Source: Alisma plantago-aquatica
Lineage: Eukaryota; Streptophyta; Magnoliopsida; Alismatales; Alismataceae
Length of the DNA: 64,000 nt
Direction: 5' to 3'
Assembly (NCBI GenBank): GCA_963693085.1
Contig: OY856412.1
Location: forward strand, 962,950,281-963,014,280
Below, one piece after another: positions 36,491 through 48,900 of the stretch; positions within the stretch are counted from its first letter, which is position 1, and every line of letters starts with the position of its first letter. The notes below the pieces were generated by a model. The model was not told where the DNA came from, did not search any database, and was given only the letters and a program-made list of their open reading frames with translations. The position numbers and the translations under genes were made by a program.

Positions 36491-37666
36491 AAAGCCAAAA
36501 AGACTTACTTCTATAGTAAAAGGTGGCACTTGACCATGTGAACATGGTCTTTTCTTAATCCATAGGATGTTCTTTCATTTGGAAATATCAAGAGTAGCCA
36601 TCAAGAAAGAAATAGAAACTCTATCCAGTAACTCTCTCCAAAATCTGATAAATGAATGGGAGAGAAAAGTGGTTCTTCTTTGTCTTCTCATTAAACTTCC
36701 TATAGTCCACACATATCCTCCACTTGTATTGTTCTCTTAGTGGCATCATTTTTCCATTTAAATTTTAGATCACGATGATCCCACCCTTTTTGGGTACAAC
36801 TTGAATGGGACCCACCCAAGGACTGTTATAGTTGTGATAGATAATACATGCATCAAGTAACTTTACGAACTCTTGAGTGACCACCTCTTTCTAGTTGGGG
36901 TTCAATCTTCTTTGCATTTGATGGGTCAACCTTGCATCACCTTCAAGATAGATCCTATGGACACAAATGGAGGAGTCAACACCCCTCAAATAAGCAATAG
37001 ACCACCCAATGGTCTGAATGTTCCTTTTCAACACTAAAATGAGAGCATCTTATTAGCCCAGAAAGAGAATAAAAGAAATTATCACCGAGAGGGTGTCATT
37101 TAAACCAATAAATGCATACTTTAAACCTTTATGAAGGGAATTAAGATCAAGGTAAGATGTTCTTCAATAGAATATTTCAAAGGTTTTTTAAAAATAAAAG
37201 GAAGATAGGAAACTAATGCAAACTCATTCTTCTTAATGATATCATCATCATGTAGCTCAAAAATAGGATCTAGACCTCTACCTTTAGTGGTAGTCTCAAT
37301 CCAAGTTGGTAGGAATTATTCAATAATCTCGTCAATGCAATCAATGAGATAATAATACCTAGCACCTTGGATTTGGTGGAATCTTTGGAGATGTTTAACA
37401 TGATGTTCATGTACATGAAGGTCACATACATGGTGTCGATTATCACATGTATAATTGCATCATATGTAGATAGGAAGGGTCTTCCCAAGATAATAGGGAC
37501 CTTTCTTGTATCCTTTTCCATTTCCTAAATAGTGAAATTAGCAGGGATGAAGGCAGGTGTTTCATCATCAAGTCTCACCATCACATCATCAATTCACCCT
37601 TGAGGTGTTTTCACACAACAGTTGGCCAATTGCAAGGTGTAGTTGTCTGTATCCAATTTTCCCAAG
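36491..37666 (-). pseudogene. D protease (C-terminal part) and RT (N-terminal part)
   Basis: From the right edge on the minus strand: YTLQLANCCVKTPQG, VRLDDETPAFIPANF and EMEKDTRKVPIILGRPFLS (37270-37600), the second half of the Athila aspartic protease including the conserved ILGRPFL block. Then RT: YNSPWVGPIQVVPKKGG (about 36770-36830), WRICVDYRKFNEKTKKNHF (about 36680-36730) and further pieces down to FWL at 36491, where F is inserted. There are several stops. The right edge is the E insertion point; the first half of the protease is at 61269-61440. Confidence 0.85.
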
Positions 37667-38853
37667 TGTTAGATTTAGGACTCTAGAGGGGGGTCAATAG
37701 AGATTCAAAACTATCCAAGAGCTAGTCTTATACCTCACAACATGTCATACCCACTCTTGCAAGCAGCTCGATTCCTTCTCCTAGGACATCTCCTCCTTGC
37801 AACGAGTCTTCATCCTTGAGGATTTACCCACCAAACTCCTTGGATCTTCCACCTTCTCCTTCACTTGGAGAAGATCTTCACACCTTCTTCATCCTTGAAG
37901 AAGAACATCAACTCCTCCTTTACTCGGAGAAGATCACTTCAACCTTTGCTCTTTGAGAAAGGGGATTGGGTAAATGGAAGGATGGAGAACTTTACAAGGT
38001 AACAATGAGGTAGCTCTCTTACAACATGCCTAACTCACTCATAATCATGAAACACTTTGTAAATGAAAGAGAGAAAGGGGCTCAAAGGGGATTAGCACAC
38101 TCAACTATAATAAGGACCAATGATATCATGAATGGGCAACCTTAGAATGAACTCCTAGAGGTCCTATTTATATTCGGGGGTCCCTTTCAGTGTGGGATCA
38201 CTTAAGAATGAAAGATAGCTATTTTGTAACTTGCAGTAGATCTATTTTTGTTTCTAACAACTCTCTAACGGTTGGAATAAATTTTTATGCATTTTCCTTA
38301 CAATGCATTTAGTCGAGTTTCAATAAAGGTAACTTGACCGATCGACCATCTGACAAAGCCAATTTTTAAACTGTAGGTCTAGTTTATCCTGGGGTGACTC
38401 GACCGATAAGCTAAAATCAACATTGGTCAGCAAGTTGGTTGATCAAGTTCTATGAGTGTACAACTCGACCGATCCAACCATTTCTAAAAAATTATCACTG
38501 ATCGTCGAGACTCAAACTCGACCAATAAATTGTTGTGAAAAATTTTCCAAAATAATTTTTAAGTGATAAAATGGTGGAGTTAAGTGTCCCTAATTTTTTC
38601 TCATCTTAGTCACAAGTCATATCATCAATGCAAATAATTACAAACACATTCTAAGGTGGTTTGGAGTGTTTTCCACAAAAGTACATTTGCATTGCTTTTG
38701 ACTTGAACTTTGACAAGCTAGGGCTTGGTGCATTTGATCCTTTTCATGTACCTAATGCCTGAAATCAATCTTAAACAAACATATTAGATACATATGAATG
38801 GAGTGGTTAAGTCATTATCAAAATATGGATAAGTTATAACTCTCAAGACAACA
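37667..38853 (-). repeat. Copia element E, left (3') LTR
   Basis: On + it starts TGTTAGATTTAGGACTC (37667) and ends CTCTCAAGACAACA (38853). It is a direct repeat of 60080-61268 with substitutions. A pentamer CCAAG precedes it and CCAAT follows the other LTR, a one-mismatch target duplication. A minus-strand TATA-like motif (AATATAAATA) lies at 38166-38175. Confidence 0.9.
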
Positions 38854-38870
38854 TTTTCCCCCTTTTTGAC
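38854..38870 (-). other. E polypurine tract
   Basis: CAAAAAGGGGGAAAA on the minus strand directly before the LTR start TGTTGTC: a textbook polypurine tract that fixes the left LTR as the 3' LTR. Confidence 0.9.
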
Positions 38871-39053
38871 AATGACAAACCACTCCTCACCATATTGAAA
38901 AGGATATGTAAAGTTATACCTTAGCCTTATGAATTGCAAGGGGATTCATAATTTTAACCATGTGAATTTCTCCCCCTTAATCTATGCTCACTCTTACCTG
39001 CATAGTTAGTCTTTCTACATAAAGCTAAATAACATGCATACTTCATGCTCCTT

Positions 39054-39506
39054 TTAGCAAGTCACATGATAAAACATATACTTAGACAAGAATAGGATCA
39101 TATAGGCAGTAAAAGTAATATGGTTGAGCTTCAAAATATCAAACTTCTCTCCCCCTTTTGGCATTATCAAAAAGTAAGGGGGTAGAAGAGCATAAAAATA
39201 GGTCTTTTCCAAGCACATCCAAAACATATAACCATAAGATAAAACATTTAACCATATAACACACATCAAACAGAGAAGAGAGAGAAGCAAGCAACCTGTG
39301 TCATAATCAAAACATGGAAAGCATACCAATAACTCATATGATAGAGCATAAATAGAGTTATGATACATATGATTAAGATTACAATACATAAGCATGTTCT
39401 CAAAGAAACTACAAGCCAAAATGATAAAAACAACATGATGATAGAAATAGTACAACTCAGATAATGTATCAGATGTCTTTAGTAGAAAAATTCTAGAAAG
39501 ATACAT
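39054..39506 (-). CDS. E 3' hydrophobic ORF, unassigned
   Basis: An open frame of 150 codons near the 3' end of E, very rich in Phe, Leu, Ile, Tyr, Cys and Met, with several stretches that could span a membrane, for example residues 20-35 and 70-95. Near its end it contains LIMPKGGEKFDIL, encoded by a purine-rich stretch resembling those that precede the polypurine tract in other SIRE-like elements. The hydrophobic composition may simply reflect T-rich DNA, as the region is probably an untranslated 3' end. I would not call it env-like without comparison with related copies. Confidence 0.3.
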   Translation of the reverse strand: MYLSRIFLLKTSDTLSELYYFYHHVVFIILACSFFENMLMYCNLNHMYHNSIYALSYELLVCFPCFDYDTGCLLLSLLCLMCVIWLNVLSYGYMFWMCLEKTYFYALLPPYFLIMPKGGEKFDILKLNHITFTAYMILFLSKYMFYHVTC

Positions 39507-39541
39507 ATGATCAACATCTAATAGTAAAAAAACTAAAACAT

Positions 39542-40075
39542 CTAAACATCTAGGCTATCTATGTCCACAACATAATCATCGGCATCATCATCATCAGCTC
39601 CAGGCTCATAGCACTCATCTCCATATGAAGGTGCAACAAATACAACAACTTCACCGTCATAACTAGAGCCATCAAAACTAGCATTAGGGCCATCATCCTC
39701 AGAGACCTCCTCATCATCATCAACAGCTTCTTTATTAGCCTGGTCGAGCATCTTCTCATCAACAAAAGGACCGAAACCATGACTGGGCCACATGGCATTA
39801 TGCACGTCCCAATTCATGCCAAGATCATGGAGCTCCTTGGCTTGAGGAAAAGTGGGAGCAGAAGTGCCAAGGCCTACAAGCAGGGTAGCTATGGGGCCAT
39901 CAGGTAGAGGTAGAAATCCAGGGGTAGGTCCACCAACAATAGAGGGTGTGACAACGGAAGCTACAGGTGGAGGGGCCAGGTAGAAGTGATTGTATGCAAA
40001 GGAAGCATAATCACAATTTGGGTAGGGCTGGTAGGTAGGGTAAGTATGGACACATGATAGGTTTATGGTGGACAT
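39542..40075 (-). CDS. E third-ORF C-terminal piece, Pro-rich then acidic
   Basis: An open frame of 177 codons on the minus strand. Residues 10-75 are rich in Pro, Tyr and Ala. Residues 115-177 are strongly acidic with runs of Asp (VDDDEEVSEDDGP and GADDDDADDYVVDIDSLDV). It lies downstream of the plant-transposon-protein-like ORF (43527-44731) and is separated from it by J, so it is probably the original C-terminal part of that ORF. An acidic tail after a Pro-rich linker fits a non-enzymatic accessory protein. No known motif is visible. Confidence 0.4.
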   Translation of the reverse strand: MSTINLSCVHTYPTYQPYPNCDYASFAYNHFYLAPPPVASVVTPSIVGGPTPGFLPLPDGPIATLLVGLGTSAPTFPQAKELHDLGMNWDVHNAMWPSHGFGPFVDEKMLDQANKEAVDDDEEVSEDDGPNASFDGSSYDGEVVVFVAPSYGDECYEPGADDDDADDYVVDIDSLDV

Positions 40076-40109
40076 GATTTGGCAGAGATCCTAATGCATG
40101 TACTCCTGA

Positions 40110-43100
40110 ACATGTAGGTTTTTGTAAAGAATGGGACCCTATAGTGGGCTCACTCAATGGTACAAAAATGAGCCAAGAAATTATTAAGCAGCAAAAAACA
40201 TGACTATTTATAAAGTTACACAATGTTCCAAGTACATAACTTTCTCGCCCAAAAGGTGATACATAAAAATGGAAACACTAAGACTGTGTTTCATAAGAGT
40301 CCCAGAAACAGAGGGAAACTCGGCTATTCCAAGCTATCCTTAAGCCAACTTCAGGTGTACGACCTGCATGTTTCCACGTCCTTCAAAGCACCTATACCTG
40401 GGTAGTTTTGGGAACACCCAGAAAAGTAGGAAAACAAGATATAAATCAGCAAAAGTTGAGTATGTACATAAGAGAATTAACTAGGAATTATTTGATACAT
40501 TAGTAAGCAGATGTTCCCATCAAAAGGGGAATATTAAAATTAGGTAAGCTTCAAGGAGAAGTAACAAGAGAATGAATTTTCAAAACAATGAGGCAGTATA
40601 AATAATCCAATAAACAACAAACCTTGCCACAATCAATCATCACATTACAACATTTATTTGCATGTAGATATATTAGACTAAAATAACTATAGTGGGGCCA
40701 AGACACCACTGAGTCATTGGCTTATATATAAATTTTGGGTAGAAGTAGCACACCCATAGGCAGCATTAGCATGCCTCTGTATGTATAAGGATAGAAGTAG
40801 CACACCCCGGGTAGAAGTAGCACACCCTAATGGTTACACATAAGCGTCTACAATAGTTAGCTACTCAAATTATCTACCATGCATAATATAGTGTGGCAAG
40901 ATACATTATTCATCAAAACTTGTGTCATAATACAAACACAATAGCATGTGGGGCCATTGACCCAATTCAACCTGTCAATAATAATATCAGAAAAATAGGA
41001 TACATCAATAAGTGGAACAAAGAGTAAGTATTACAAGAATTGCCTCATAATGGGAAAATTTAGTCATATAAATGCCCAGTTAAAAATAGGGAGGAGTACA
41101 TACCTTCATTCCTATGCAAGTCAATTAAGAGGGGGCACCTAGGATTGAAGCAAGAGTCTACACCACCTAGGCATAAAAGTATTCTTAAGTCAATATATAT
41201 TTTACACAATCATTAATACTTCTAAAAACTCCCCCGGAGATCTTAGAATTGGGTCTTGTCACCAAGGTTAATAAATCGAAAACTCTACCGATTTCAAAAG
41301 AACACATTCCTGCACAAATAAGCCTCTAGTCTTACAGTTGATTGACTTTATCTTAATAATTCCAGGTCCATTACGATATGCCCAAAAAGAAACAGAATTG
41401 CCACATAAAGTAATTCATCTTTTATGACTCCTAAAGCTTCTGTGTCAATGACACAACAAGTAGGCAGACTGCTATGTAAAACGCAGCAGGAGAAATCCCT
41501 GTAAGGCTGAATCGCAATCCAGACTACTGGAACAGTGAGGGAGGTCATTGAAGGTCCCTTACGGAAATACGCAGTCAATGGCAAGGAAGACGACTGTACA
41601 TCTATAGTGTCGGCAAAGAACAGTAGAGTCCCGAACATAGCAGAGAATCTCGATTGGTAAACGAAGAAAGCCACCAGGTCTACGGAACTACTGATTCAAG
41701 TCAGAACGCAAGTCAGATAAACAATCATGGAATCAAAACTTTCCAAGGCACACACGCCACTGGTCCTCCCAGACTGACCGGACACCAGAACACGAAACAG
41801 AAATAAAGTCGTATCCTTGGATCACTATGGCGACAATTAATGATGGAACCCAATCGGAAACAATCAAATATGATTGATCAATGTCGTTTAACCCACACGC
41901 CCACACAATTCCCTGAGTTTCCGCGAGTATCAGGCACGACTACTGGGTCAGAGAACCAAGCACCTTCCCCATCAATGGCTGATTGCAACGAGACAAGAAC
42001 ACTGGATTATAGCAAATGATTGGGGTGGAAGGTCACTCACAACAAGCATCTACTACCTCAGATACATCGTCTAACCCCATCACGTATTGGGAGAAGCTAT
42101 CCGTCAAAGAACCCATACCCTATCCCACATTGCCTGGCCACGAATGGGCACAGGAAGCAGAACAAAATTCACGGCAAGAAGACATCCCCTCAACTGACGG
42201 CGATCAAGGTGCTTAGATCCAATAGGCAAGTACAGTCACAATCGTTAACAACATCAAATATGTGTCAATCGAAGTAAATCACCCAGACACCCTGTATCTG
42301 AAATTGACACTTGAACAAATAATTGCCATCTTCGACGATGCCGATACAGAATGGGCAAGGAGCCACCGAATCACCGAAATGAATCACGGTGGAAACAAGA
42401 ACGAATAAGTAGAAATCATCTAAACTAATGTGGTGCTGGGCCTGAAAGCTAGGCGAGCATCAAGACTTCTTCATACACCCTTCCGGCGAGGTCCTTAAGA
42501 ATAGAAACATGGTCTTTTTCTGACCCAAGAGTCAGGACCCATCAAGAGCACGGTTTGAGAACATGCAGAAAATGTATATAGACCAAGGATTGTGCCATTA
42601 CCTTCGATTTGATCCAGGGATGAGCAAGGAGGTGTCCCTTCACATCGAAATGACAGGCATGCCGGCACGAGTAGGCAGTGACATCTAAGGAGAACTAGGT
42701 GTAGGGAACTCACGAGGACCTACAGATACCTCCCCGCGGATGTTCCTACGACGAATGGAGTAAAGAAGGCAATGTTGTGCGGTGTTTTGGAGAGGGGGTT
42801 TTGCAGCCAACTGATCGAACTTTGGGCGTTTTGTGGTTAGGGCATTACATGCCCTGTTTTAGGAATCGCTCGGACCATTTCACTCCCCAGAAGCATTTAC
42901 GGTGATGAAGCGAGCAATGAAAGCGTGGAGTGGAGGCGATCAGTGGGAGAGGGACTGTAACGACTGTTCCCAGTTCATGCAGAAGGAAGACGGAGCCTTG
43001 CACCCTCTCTCAGTGTACTCTCTTAAAATCAAAATATTAATAAGCAGTTGAACATTGGTCAATTAACGTGACAAATGAAATCAAAGTATTAAAGGCCACC

Positions 43101-43359
43101 TTATATATTCTCCTTCAAAGCAATAAAAGGGTACAATTAATCCTCCTTTAGACTCCTAATTTTGTAGGCCGACTCTTAAACTGTCAATGTACATAATTTG
43201 AACCCATAAATCCATATCAAATATGTTAGGCGTTAATACTAATAAAGGGGTGTTAATTAGCCTAATAAAAGGATAATTTATTTTCTATATTGTTAAAATA
43301 GTTTCTGGTTATTTTCTACTCATAAAATCTCTCTCTCTAGGGTAAAAGAGGGTATTACA
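40110..43359 (-). mobile_element. Probable solo LTR J in the E third ORF
   Basis: On + the block ends GGGTATTACA at 43359, so on the minus strand it begins TGTAATACCC, a typical gypsy LTR start. The left edge is uncertain (about 40110-40123, near TGTAAAGAATGGGACCC). Local repeats of GTAGAAGTAGCACACCC at about 40738-40829, a TATATAAGG on the minus strand at 43099-43107 and a GC-richer stretch at about 41400-43000 match the layout of LTRs A and C, as does the total length. It interrupts an ORF of E. I could not find a clean target duplication (TCTGA follows the right edge, CCTGA lies near the left edge), so this stays tentative. Confidence 0.45.
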
Positions 43360-44740
43360 TCTGATATGGCCTCGCTCTCCACAATATGTGAATTTACTTT
43401 CCAAAAGTCCTCAATGTCACTACCATGTATGATTATGTAAATGGGTGGTGATAAAAAGTCTAAATTATCCTAAGATTATTTTCAGAGTCGAAATTACTAC
43501 CCAACAAAGTTTAAGAGAAATTGAATTTAAGTTTTTTTAGGGAATAGAAAAATAGAGGTGATACCTAGATTTGAGTTCATTATAGTTGCATGTCTGTTGA
43601 TGCACCATGTAACCCATGAGAGCTTCATTGGATACATGAAATGAGGCACGGGAAGGTCGGGATGGAGGTGGAGGTGGAGGTGCCTGGGTGGAGGTAGATG
43701 CTCTAGGTGTGGTGGAAGAAGATGTAGGCATGAAGGTTTTCTTGATTGTGGTCTCATTAATACATAACCTTTTCTAGAGGGTTTGTATTGAAGATCATGA
43801 AAAAAAAGACTTCTCAATCATAAAGGTGAAGAGACCACAGATCAAGGTTGGGTAGGGTGGGTGGGTGCCTCAAGTATTATTCTCAGAGTCAAAGTAGGTC
43901 ATGTGGTTGAGAATATATCTAGAACACTTGACTCCTATGTTCTTTAAAAGACAATACATAATCACTACAATATTCTCTAGAATTTTAGTTTGATTCTTCT
44001 TGGGGTGAATATTGTAGTTCACTACCTGAGAAAGTATGTGGCTTTTGAGACCCAAGGAAGAGGATGGGATGGTGGACTTATTCCTATATGGTGTCTGAGG
44101 CTTATTGAAGAACTTATGAATATCTAGGAGAGTAATATCATATTGCTTATAGAAGGACTCTGGGTCAAGCATGTCAAAATACTCAGGATAATCTTTCCTC
44201 CATGTTTAGGTTACCTCAGTACCATTAAGAAAGATAGTGAATTTCTTACCGACAATCATGGAAGTGATAATCACATGAGTATTAGGAGGGGGGTAGAAGA
44301 GTGGCATAGTTCCAGGAAAGATTGGCGTAACATTAGTGGACTGCCTTAGTGCTTGTAATGAAATTATCAAAGCACCAGTGTTTAACACTTAGGGATGCAA
44401 GGTGATGGTTGTAAAGCAACTCATCTACCTCCTCTGTCATTTCTTATTTGTGTGGGAAAGGCCCATACAAGGCACAGAAAGGAAAAGGGTTCCTAGGAAG
44501 GATCTCCTTGTACCTATTTAGAGCTTCAGTTGAAACAAAGAAGGTGTCATCGTAAGGAATGAGGCGAGAGTTGGAGGATGACGATGGTGCTCCAAAAGGT
44601 GCGGCCCTCTTTCTTCTATTTGAGGCCATGAAGGCGAGATGGAAAAGATTGAGAGACCCAAAAAAAGAGAAATACCACTGAAGGTCGTCTAACCACCTAG
44701 GGTAGATAGGAAAAGGTTCTAGGTAGATCAAACGAAGGTT
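43360..44740 (-). pseudogene. E third ORF: plant-transposon-protein-like domain, decayed
   Basis: Minus-strand pieces in several frames. At 44444-44731 (from M at about 44628) there is MASNRRKRAAPFGAP, then FVSTEALNRYKEIL. At 43870-44172, HILSQVVNYNIHPKKNQ, then a hydrophobic stretch and SRYILNHM. At 43537-43731, a Ser/Thr/Pro-rich linker, then SNEALMGYMVHQQTCNYNEL. The layout (basic N-terminus, F.S.EA..RY..I.. start, HHxLtyNI-P..-like middle, ILxHM, Pro-rich linker) is that of the putative plant transposon protein ORF found after pol in SIRE-type copia elements. Its function is unknown in general. Here stops and frameshifts abound. This is family resemblance recalled by eye, not a search result. 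Confidence 0.5.
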
Positions 44741-45227
44741 GGTAAGGGCTAGAAGAGGGAAGGTCGAGGCTAGGGTTGAGAACTTGAGAGAGCTGGAGTG
44801 AGGATTAGTTGATTTTTCTCTAGTTGAGAGGGAGAATAGTCAGTGGAACCCTACTTAAGAATTTTTCTAGCTCGGCCATCGGTCGAATTCTGAGAGAAAG
44901 AAACACGACCGAATGGCTTTTTACAAAATCCCTTAGCCACCGATCGATAGAGTTGGCAACTCGATCGATAGAAGTTTTGTCCCAAACTTTGAAATTCTAT
45001 ATTCTAGCCATTTGAGTGCTAATTAAATTTATTTTTCTAATCCATTTTGCATTTTATACATACTTAAGTACATATCACTCATCCTTGGATATTATTTAAC
45101 TATAAATAATCATTTGTGAAAAATACCCAAAACGAGCAAAAAAATAAGATATAAGAATATGAAAATTTAGCACTTTAGCAAGAAAAGGTGAAGAAGACAT
45201 GGCTAGAGAATATAAGAAGGAAAGCAA
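44741..45227 (-). other. E spacer between pol and third ORF
   Basis: About 490 bp between the pol stop (45228-45230) and the start of the third ORF. No feature beyond short GACCGATCGA-type words like those in the E LTRs. Confidence 0.4.
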
Positions 45228-45279
45228 CTAACTAGAAAGCATATAAGATTCATCCAAAACAGTTATGAATAGCTTAGAT
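45228..45279 (-). pseudogene. E pol, last codons, cut off by G
   Basis: Directly left of G, the minus strand continues the RNase H frame that ends at 51754 (..KFNFIRS) with KLFITVLDESYMLSS and a TAG stop at 45228-45230. G is therefore inserted only about 16 codons before the end of pol. Confidence 0.7.
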
Positions 45280-45299
45280 CACTACTACAGAAGTGCCTT

Positions 45300-45650
45300 T
45301 TAGTGTCGGTTGTTTAACCCCCTTTGGCGTCGGTTTCTGAACGACGCCTATGTGGGCGCCGCTAAAAGGTTGGACACTTCAGCGTCGGTTAAAAAACCGA
45401 CGCCTATTTAACATCAAGGCGTCGGTTTATTATAAAACACCGACTCCAAAAGGGTTCGCGCCACAGAAAACGGCGTCATCTAGGACGCTTTCTGCATCGG
45501 TTATATACTAAAGGACCGACGCAGAAAAGTGTCCTAGATGACTCCCATTTCCTGTGGTGCGAACACTTTTGGCGTCGGTGTTCAACAAAACACCGACGCT
45601 GTAAGTCTGTGCTGACGGTTATCTGTAAATAACCGACGCCTATATCTTTT
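45300..45650. repeat. Left subterminal repeats of G
   Basis: Repeated GGCGTCGGTT and inverted AACCGACGCC words, often as pairs spaced 10-15 bp apart that can form small hairpins (for example around 45385-45405 and 45420-45450). In En/Spm such subterminal motifs bind the TNPA protein. Similar motifs at the other end span 51411-51745. Confidence 0.85.
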
Positions 45651-45902
45651 TTTTTTTATAAATCTGTTTGCAGGCCTGCTGTGGCTGGTCAGCAGGATGA
45701 GAACCTGCAGTTCAGTTTTCTAAACTGCAGGTTTACGACATCCATTGATATCAGCCTACAAACAGGCCACAAACCTGCAAAATTAACATAAAAAGATTCA
45801 CACAAGTAGATACATTCAGACATCAATTCAATTGTCACGTTCACACATATAGAATCATTCAAATACATGTTTTAACATTCAGAAACATTCATTTACAAAG
45901 TA
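45651..45902 (-). other. G 3' untranslated region
   Basis: Between the stop of the G gene and the left subterminal repeats. It contains a T run (45645-45658) and a short inverted repeat around CCTGCAG...CTGCAGG (45700-45730). Not coding. Confidence 0.4.
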
Positions 45903-48900
45903 TCATTCATCATCACTATCAACATCCCAATTATATCTTACAGTTGCCACTGTTTGTACAGCTATTGCCCATTCTTCTCTTACTTCATCTAATGCTTCCC
46001 TCGTATATGGAGCATGTACATTTTTTAAGCGTTTGCCTATAGTGTGGTCAGTTTTAAACACCTGCAAAGAGAATGATGTATATATATAAGTAATAATATA
46101 AAAATAAGATTGATATATTTCATACTAACTAATGAGACTATATATAATACCTCATGTATGGTATCGATGTCCAATGCGGCATGTTTGATAATCATCTGCA
46201 TAAATCGCATCACATAGTATGCGCATGCCCAGCCATTGTCTTGTGTAGCGCACTATAAATTGAAACATACAAAATAATACAACTAAGCACAATTCACATC
46301 AATAATATATACATTGGAGTCGGGGAGTCGGGAACTTACTTTTACGTTCTCCCAAGACAATGGCTGGTTCTTTTTCCTTGGGACCTTTCCTCCAGCATTT
46401 TTGAATGCATCTAAACCCCTACATGTTAATATAACACACTAAGTTGCATAAGTAAATAGTAATGTAATAAAAGATGTTAACGGATATAAAAAATGAAATA
46501 TTTCTCACCAGAATAATGCCATTCTCATTACGTGTCCAATTTTAGTGTTTAATGTACTTCCTGCGGGATCTAGATAATAAACAGTGAACGTCCCGGGGAC
46601 AATAACTAGTAACTCCCAATGTCTACCACTAGAGGTAAAAAGTTAACAATTAATAACTCAAAATGCAAAATAATAATGGAATTTTCTTAAGTCCAAATTA
46701 TAAATAAAGCAAACTTACTTGACATTGAATGGAGCTATTATTATCGTCTTCATTTGATGACCAAAAATTGTAAAAGCATCTATACAGTATTGTTGAACAC
46801 TATCAGGGTCTTTAGCTACCATACTAATCAATGATGGAATCAAAAATCCCACATGATCATATGCAAGTTGTTTGCAATGATCTTCGATTAAGTAGCTGCA
46901 AAACATATAGACGTATGCATTAATATATAAGAAACTAGATCACCGGATCTTACACAAGGTATATGGATGTATAAACAAGATCTCACCTTATCCATGTCTC
47001 TATCATTGATGTATTCAACCAATCATACATAAACAGCTCAATAATATCTTGTATAAATAAAGAGTTGTCGTATGATTGACCTGCATAATCTGCATCTAAA
47101 GAAACAATTATAGGGCAAAGTATATTATGTGCCCGTAGCCAACATGCCATTCCCCTACAAGCAGGACCTAACGGGTATGGTAGGTCAGTTGGAACCCAAG
47201 TTGGTAATGCGGGAACTGGAGGTGGAGGCCTAGGTGCTCCTGGTGTCTTCTTTTTAACATGTATATATAATTTCAAATCAGTTGACATCATATATACACA
47301 TTAACAGTCTAAATCAATGTAAATTTATCTTACAATTTCACTCGTGTAGAGGACATCTGCTTTGGGCCACAATATGACCCCGCCTTATGCCTCACCAAGT
47401 TTATCAATATCTGGGTGGGCATATGGCAACTCAACTTCCCTCCAATCGGGTAATACATATATCGGGCTCACACGAATGTAGCCCTGCGGCATTGGAGTCC
47501 CATGAAACGTTGCCCAAGGAAGGGACTGGTAAGCTTGCGCCTCTGCAACAACATAGTTTTCCATTCTTAAGCGGCATGGCTTCAATGCCTACAAATTTAC
47601 GTAAAGAATGTTATACATATATACATATCATCTTGAAAACATATCATCTTGAAAAGACTAGCTACAATGTCATAAACAATACTTACAACAGACGTGTTAG
47701 GCGATGGGTCTCCAGGATTACTTGCAGTCTGTGCACCAGGAGAAGAGTGGGTCGGCATAGGCTGATTGGAAGCCTGAGATGCCTGCCACCGCAGTAATTC
47801 TTCCTTGACCTTCTCAGCAACTACATCGTTGAGCTTCTTAGCAACTATATCCTCGACTCTCTTATTCTCCTATACATGGATAAAACAAATATTAGCTTTT
47901 TATTAATGAATTTCCTTTTGCAGTAACATTCTAAAAATAGAATATGTTACCTCTTCTTGAGAAAGTCCCGCTCTGGGTTTGCGCTGGGATGGCCCAAAGA
48001 ATGCTTTGATGCCCACACCAGCGCCGACACCTCTAACACGTCCAGGATGCTCTGGGTTACCCAGAGCAACTGTCAATTCATCCCTTGTGCCCTGAGGGAT
48101 GAACGTGCCTTGTTTCCTCTGCTCGTGCAGCTCCCGCTAATCACCATAAACAAAAATTGGTAAGTTAACACCACAAATAATCAATATTCAAATGATTGCT
48201 GTAAGAGTTGTATTTTACCATTTTTGCAGCCGCCTCAGCAGTTTCGGGCTTCTTTATTTCACCCTTCTTGTTTTTCCTGCCAGCTATCCAGATATCATGG
48301 CGAGGCAAGGGTGTGGCCGCAGACTCCTGAGTAGCCGCAGACTCCGCATGTAGTCTTTGGCGAACGCTTGCATAGCCTTTTGGACCCATAGTATGGTCAT
48401 GTACATTCAGTGCACGCCTTGCTTTTTGTGCGTCACTAAGGGCCTAGTTAGTATGCACATTTATAATTAGGTTAGTAGTACTAAATGTTAATCTTGAATA
48501 GGTGAATACAATGTATATTAATTAAAATGGGAGTGACGCCTAATACCTTGAATTCTTCAGATTTTCTTGAAGCAACAAAATTGTCCCAATCTTCTTTGTC
48601 CAAGAAGTTCCATTGTTCAAGGGCTGACTTCTTCTTCTTATCACCCTGTCTTATGTATTCTCTGTTCAGATTTGTCCTGTAATTCCTAAGCATCTTTCCA
48701 GCGCGTTGCATCACACTTTTACGATGCAACATCTCATCCAATGCAAACAGATTCTGTAAAATAGAAATGTTATTAACTAGTACCAAAAATATAATTGCAA
48801 ATAATAGAATTTGTAATCTACAAAATAGAATTGCAAATAATAATAACTCACGCATAAATCTTTCCATATCAAGTCTTTCTTCGCCTGAGGAACTTTATGC

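Larger units (their letters stand above)
28826..36495 (+). mobile_element. Element F: complete non-autonomous gypsy-type (LARD-like) element
   Basis: Element 28831-36490 is flanked by perfect AAAGC duplications (28826-28830 and 36491-36495). It has two long LTRs of about 2.16 and 2.17 kb in direct orientation, an Athila/Tat-like primer site after the left LTR and a TTGCTTGAGGACAAG...AGGGTGG tail before the right one. The interior is only about 3.3 kb and has no gag or pol, just one decayed ORF that I do not recognise. This fits a large retrotransposon derivative mobilised by a related Athila/Tat element. It sits inside the D reverse transcriptase; D reads across the site (..FWL / CNAPS..). 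Confidence 0.9.

Noticed and set aside
42016..42277. Two overlapping + frames (66 and 85 codons)
   Set aside because: Overlapping frames without recognisable motif inside the J block. No promoter on that strand.
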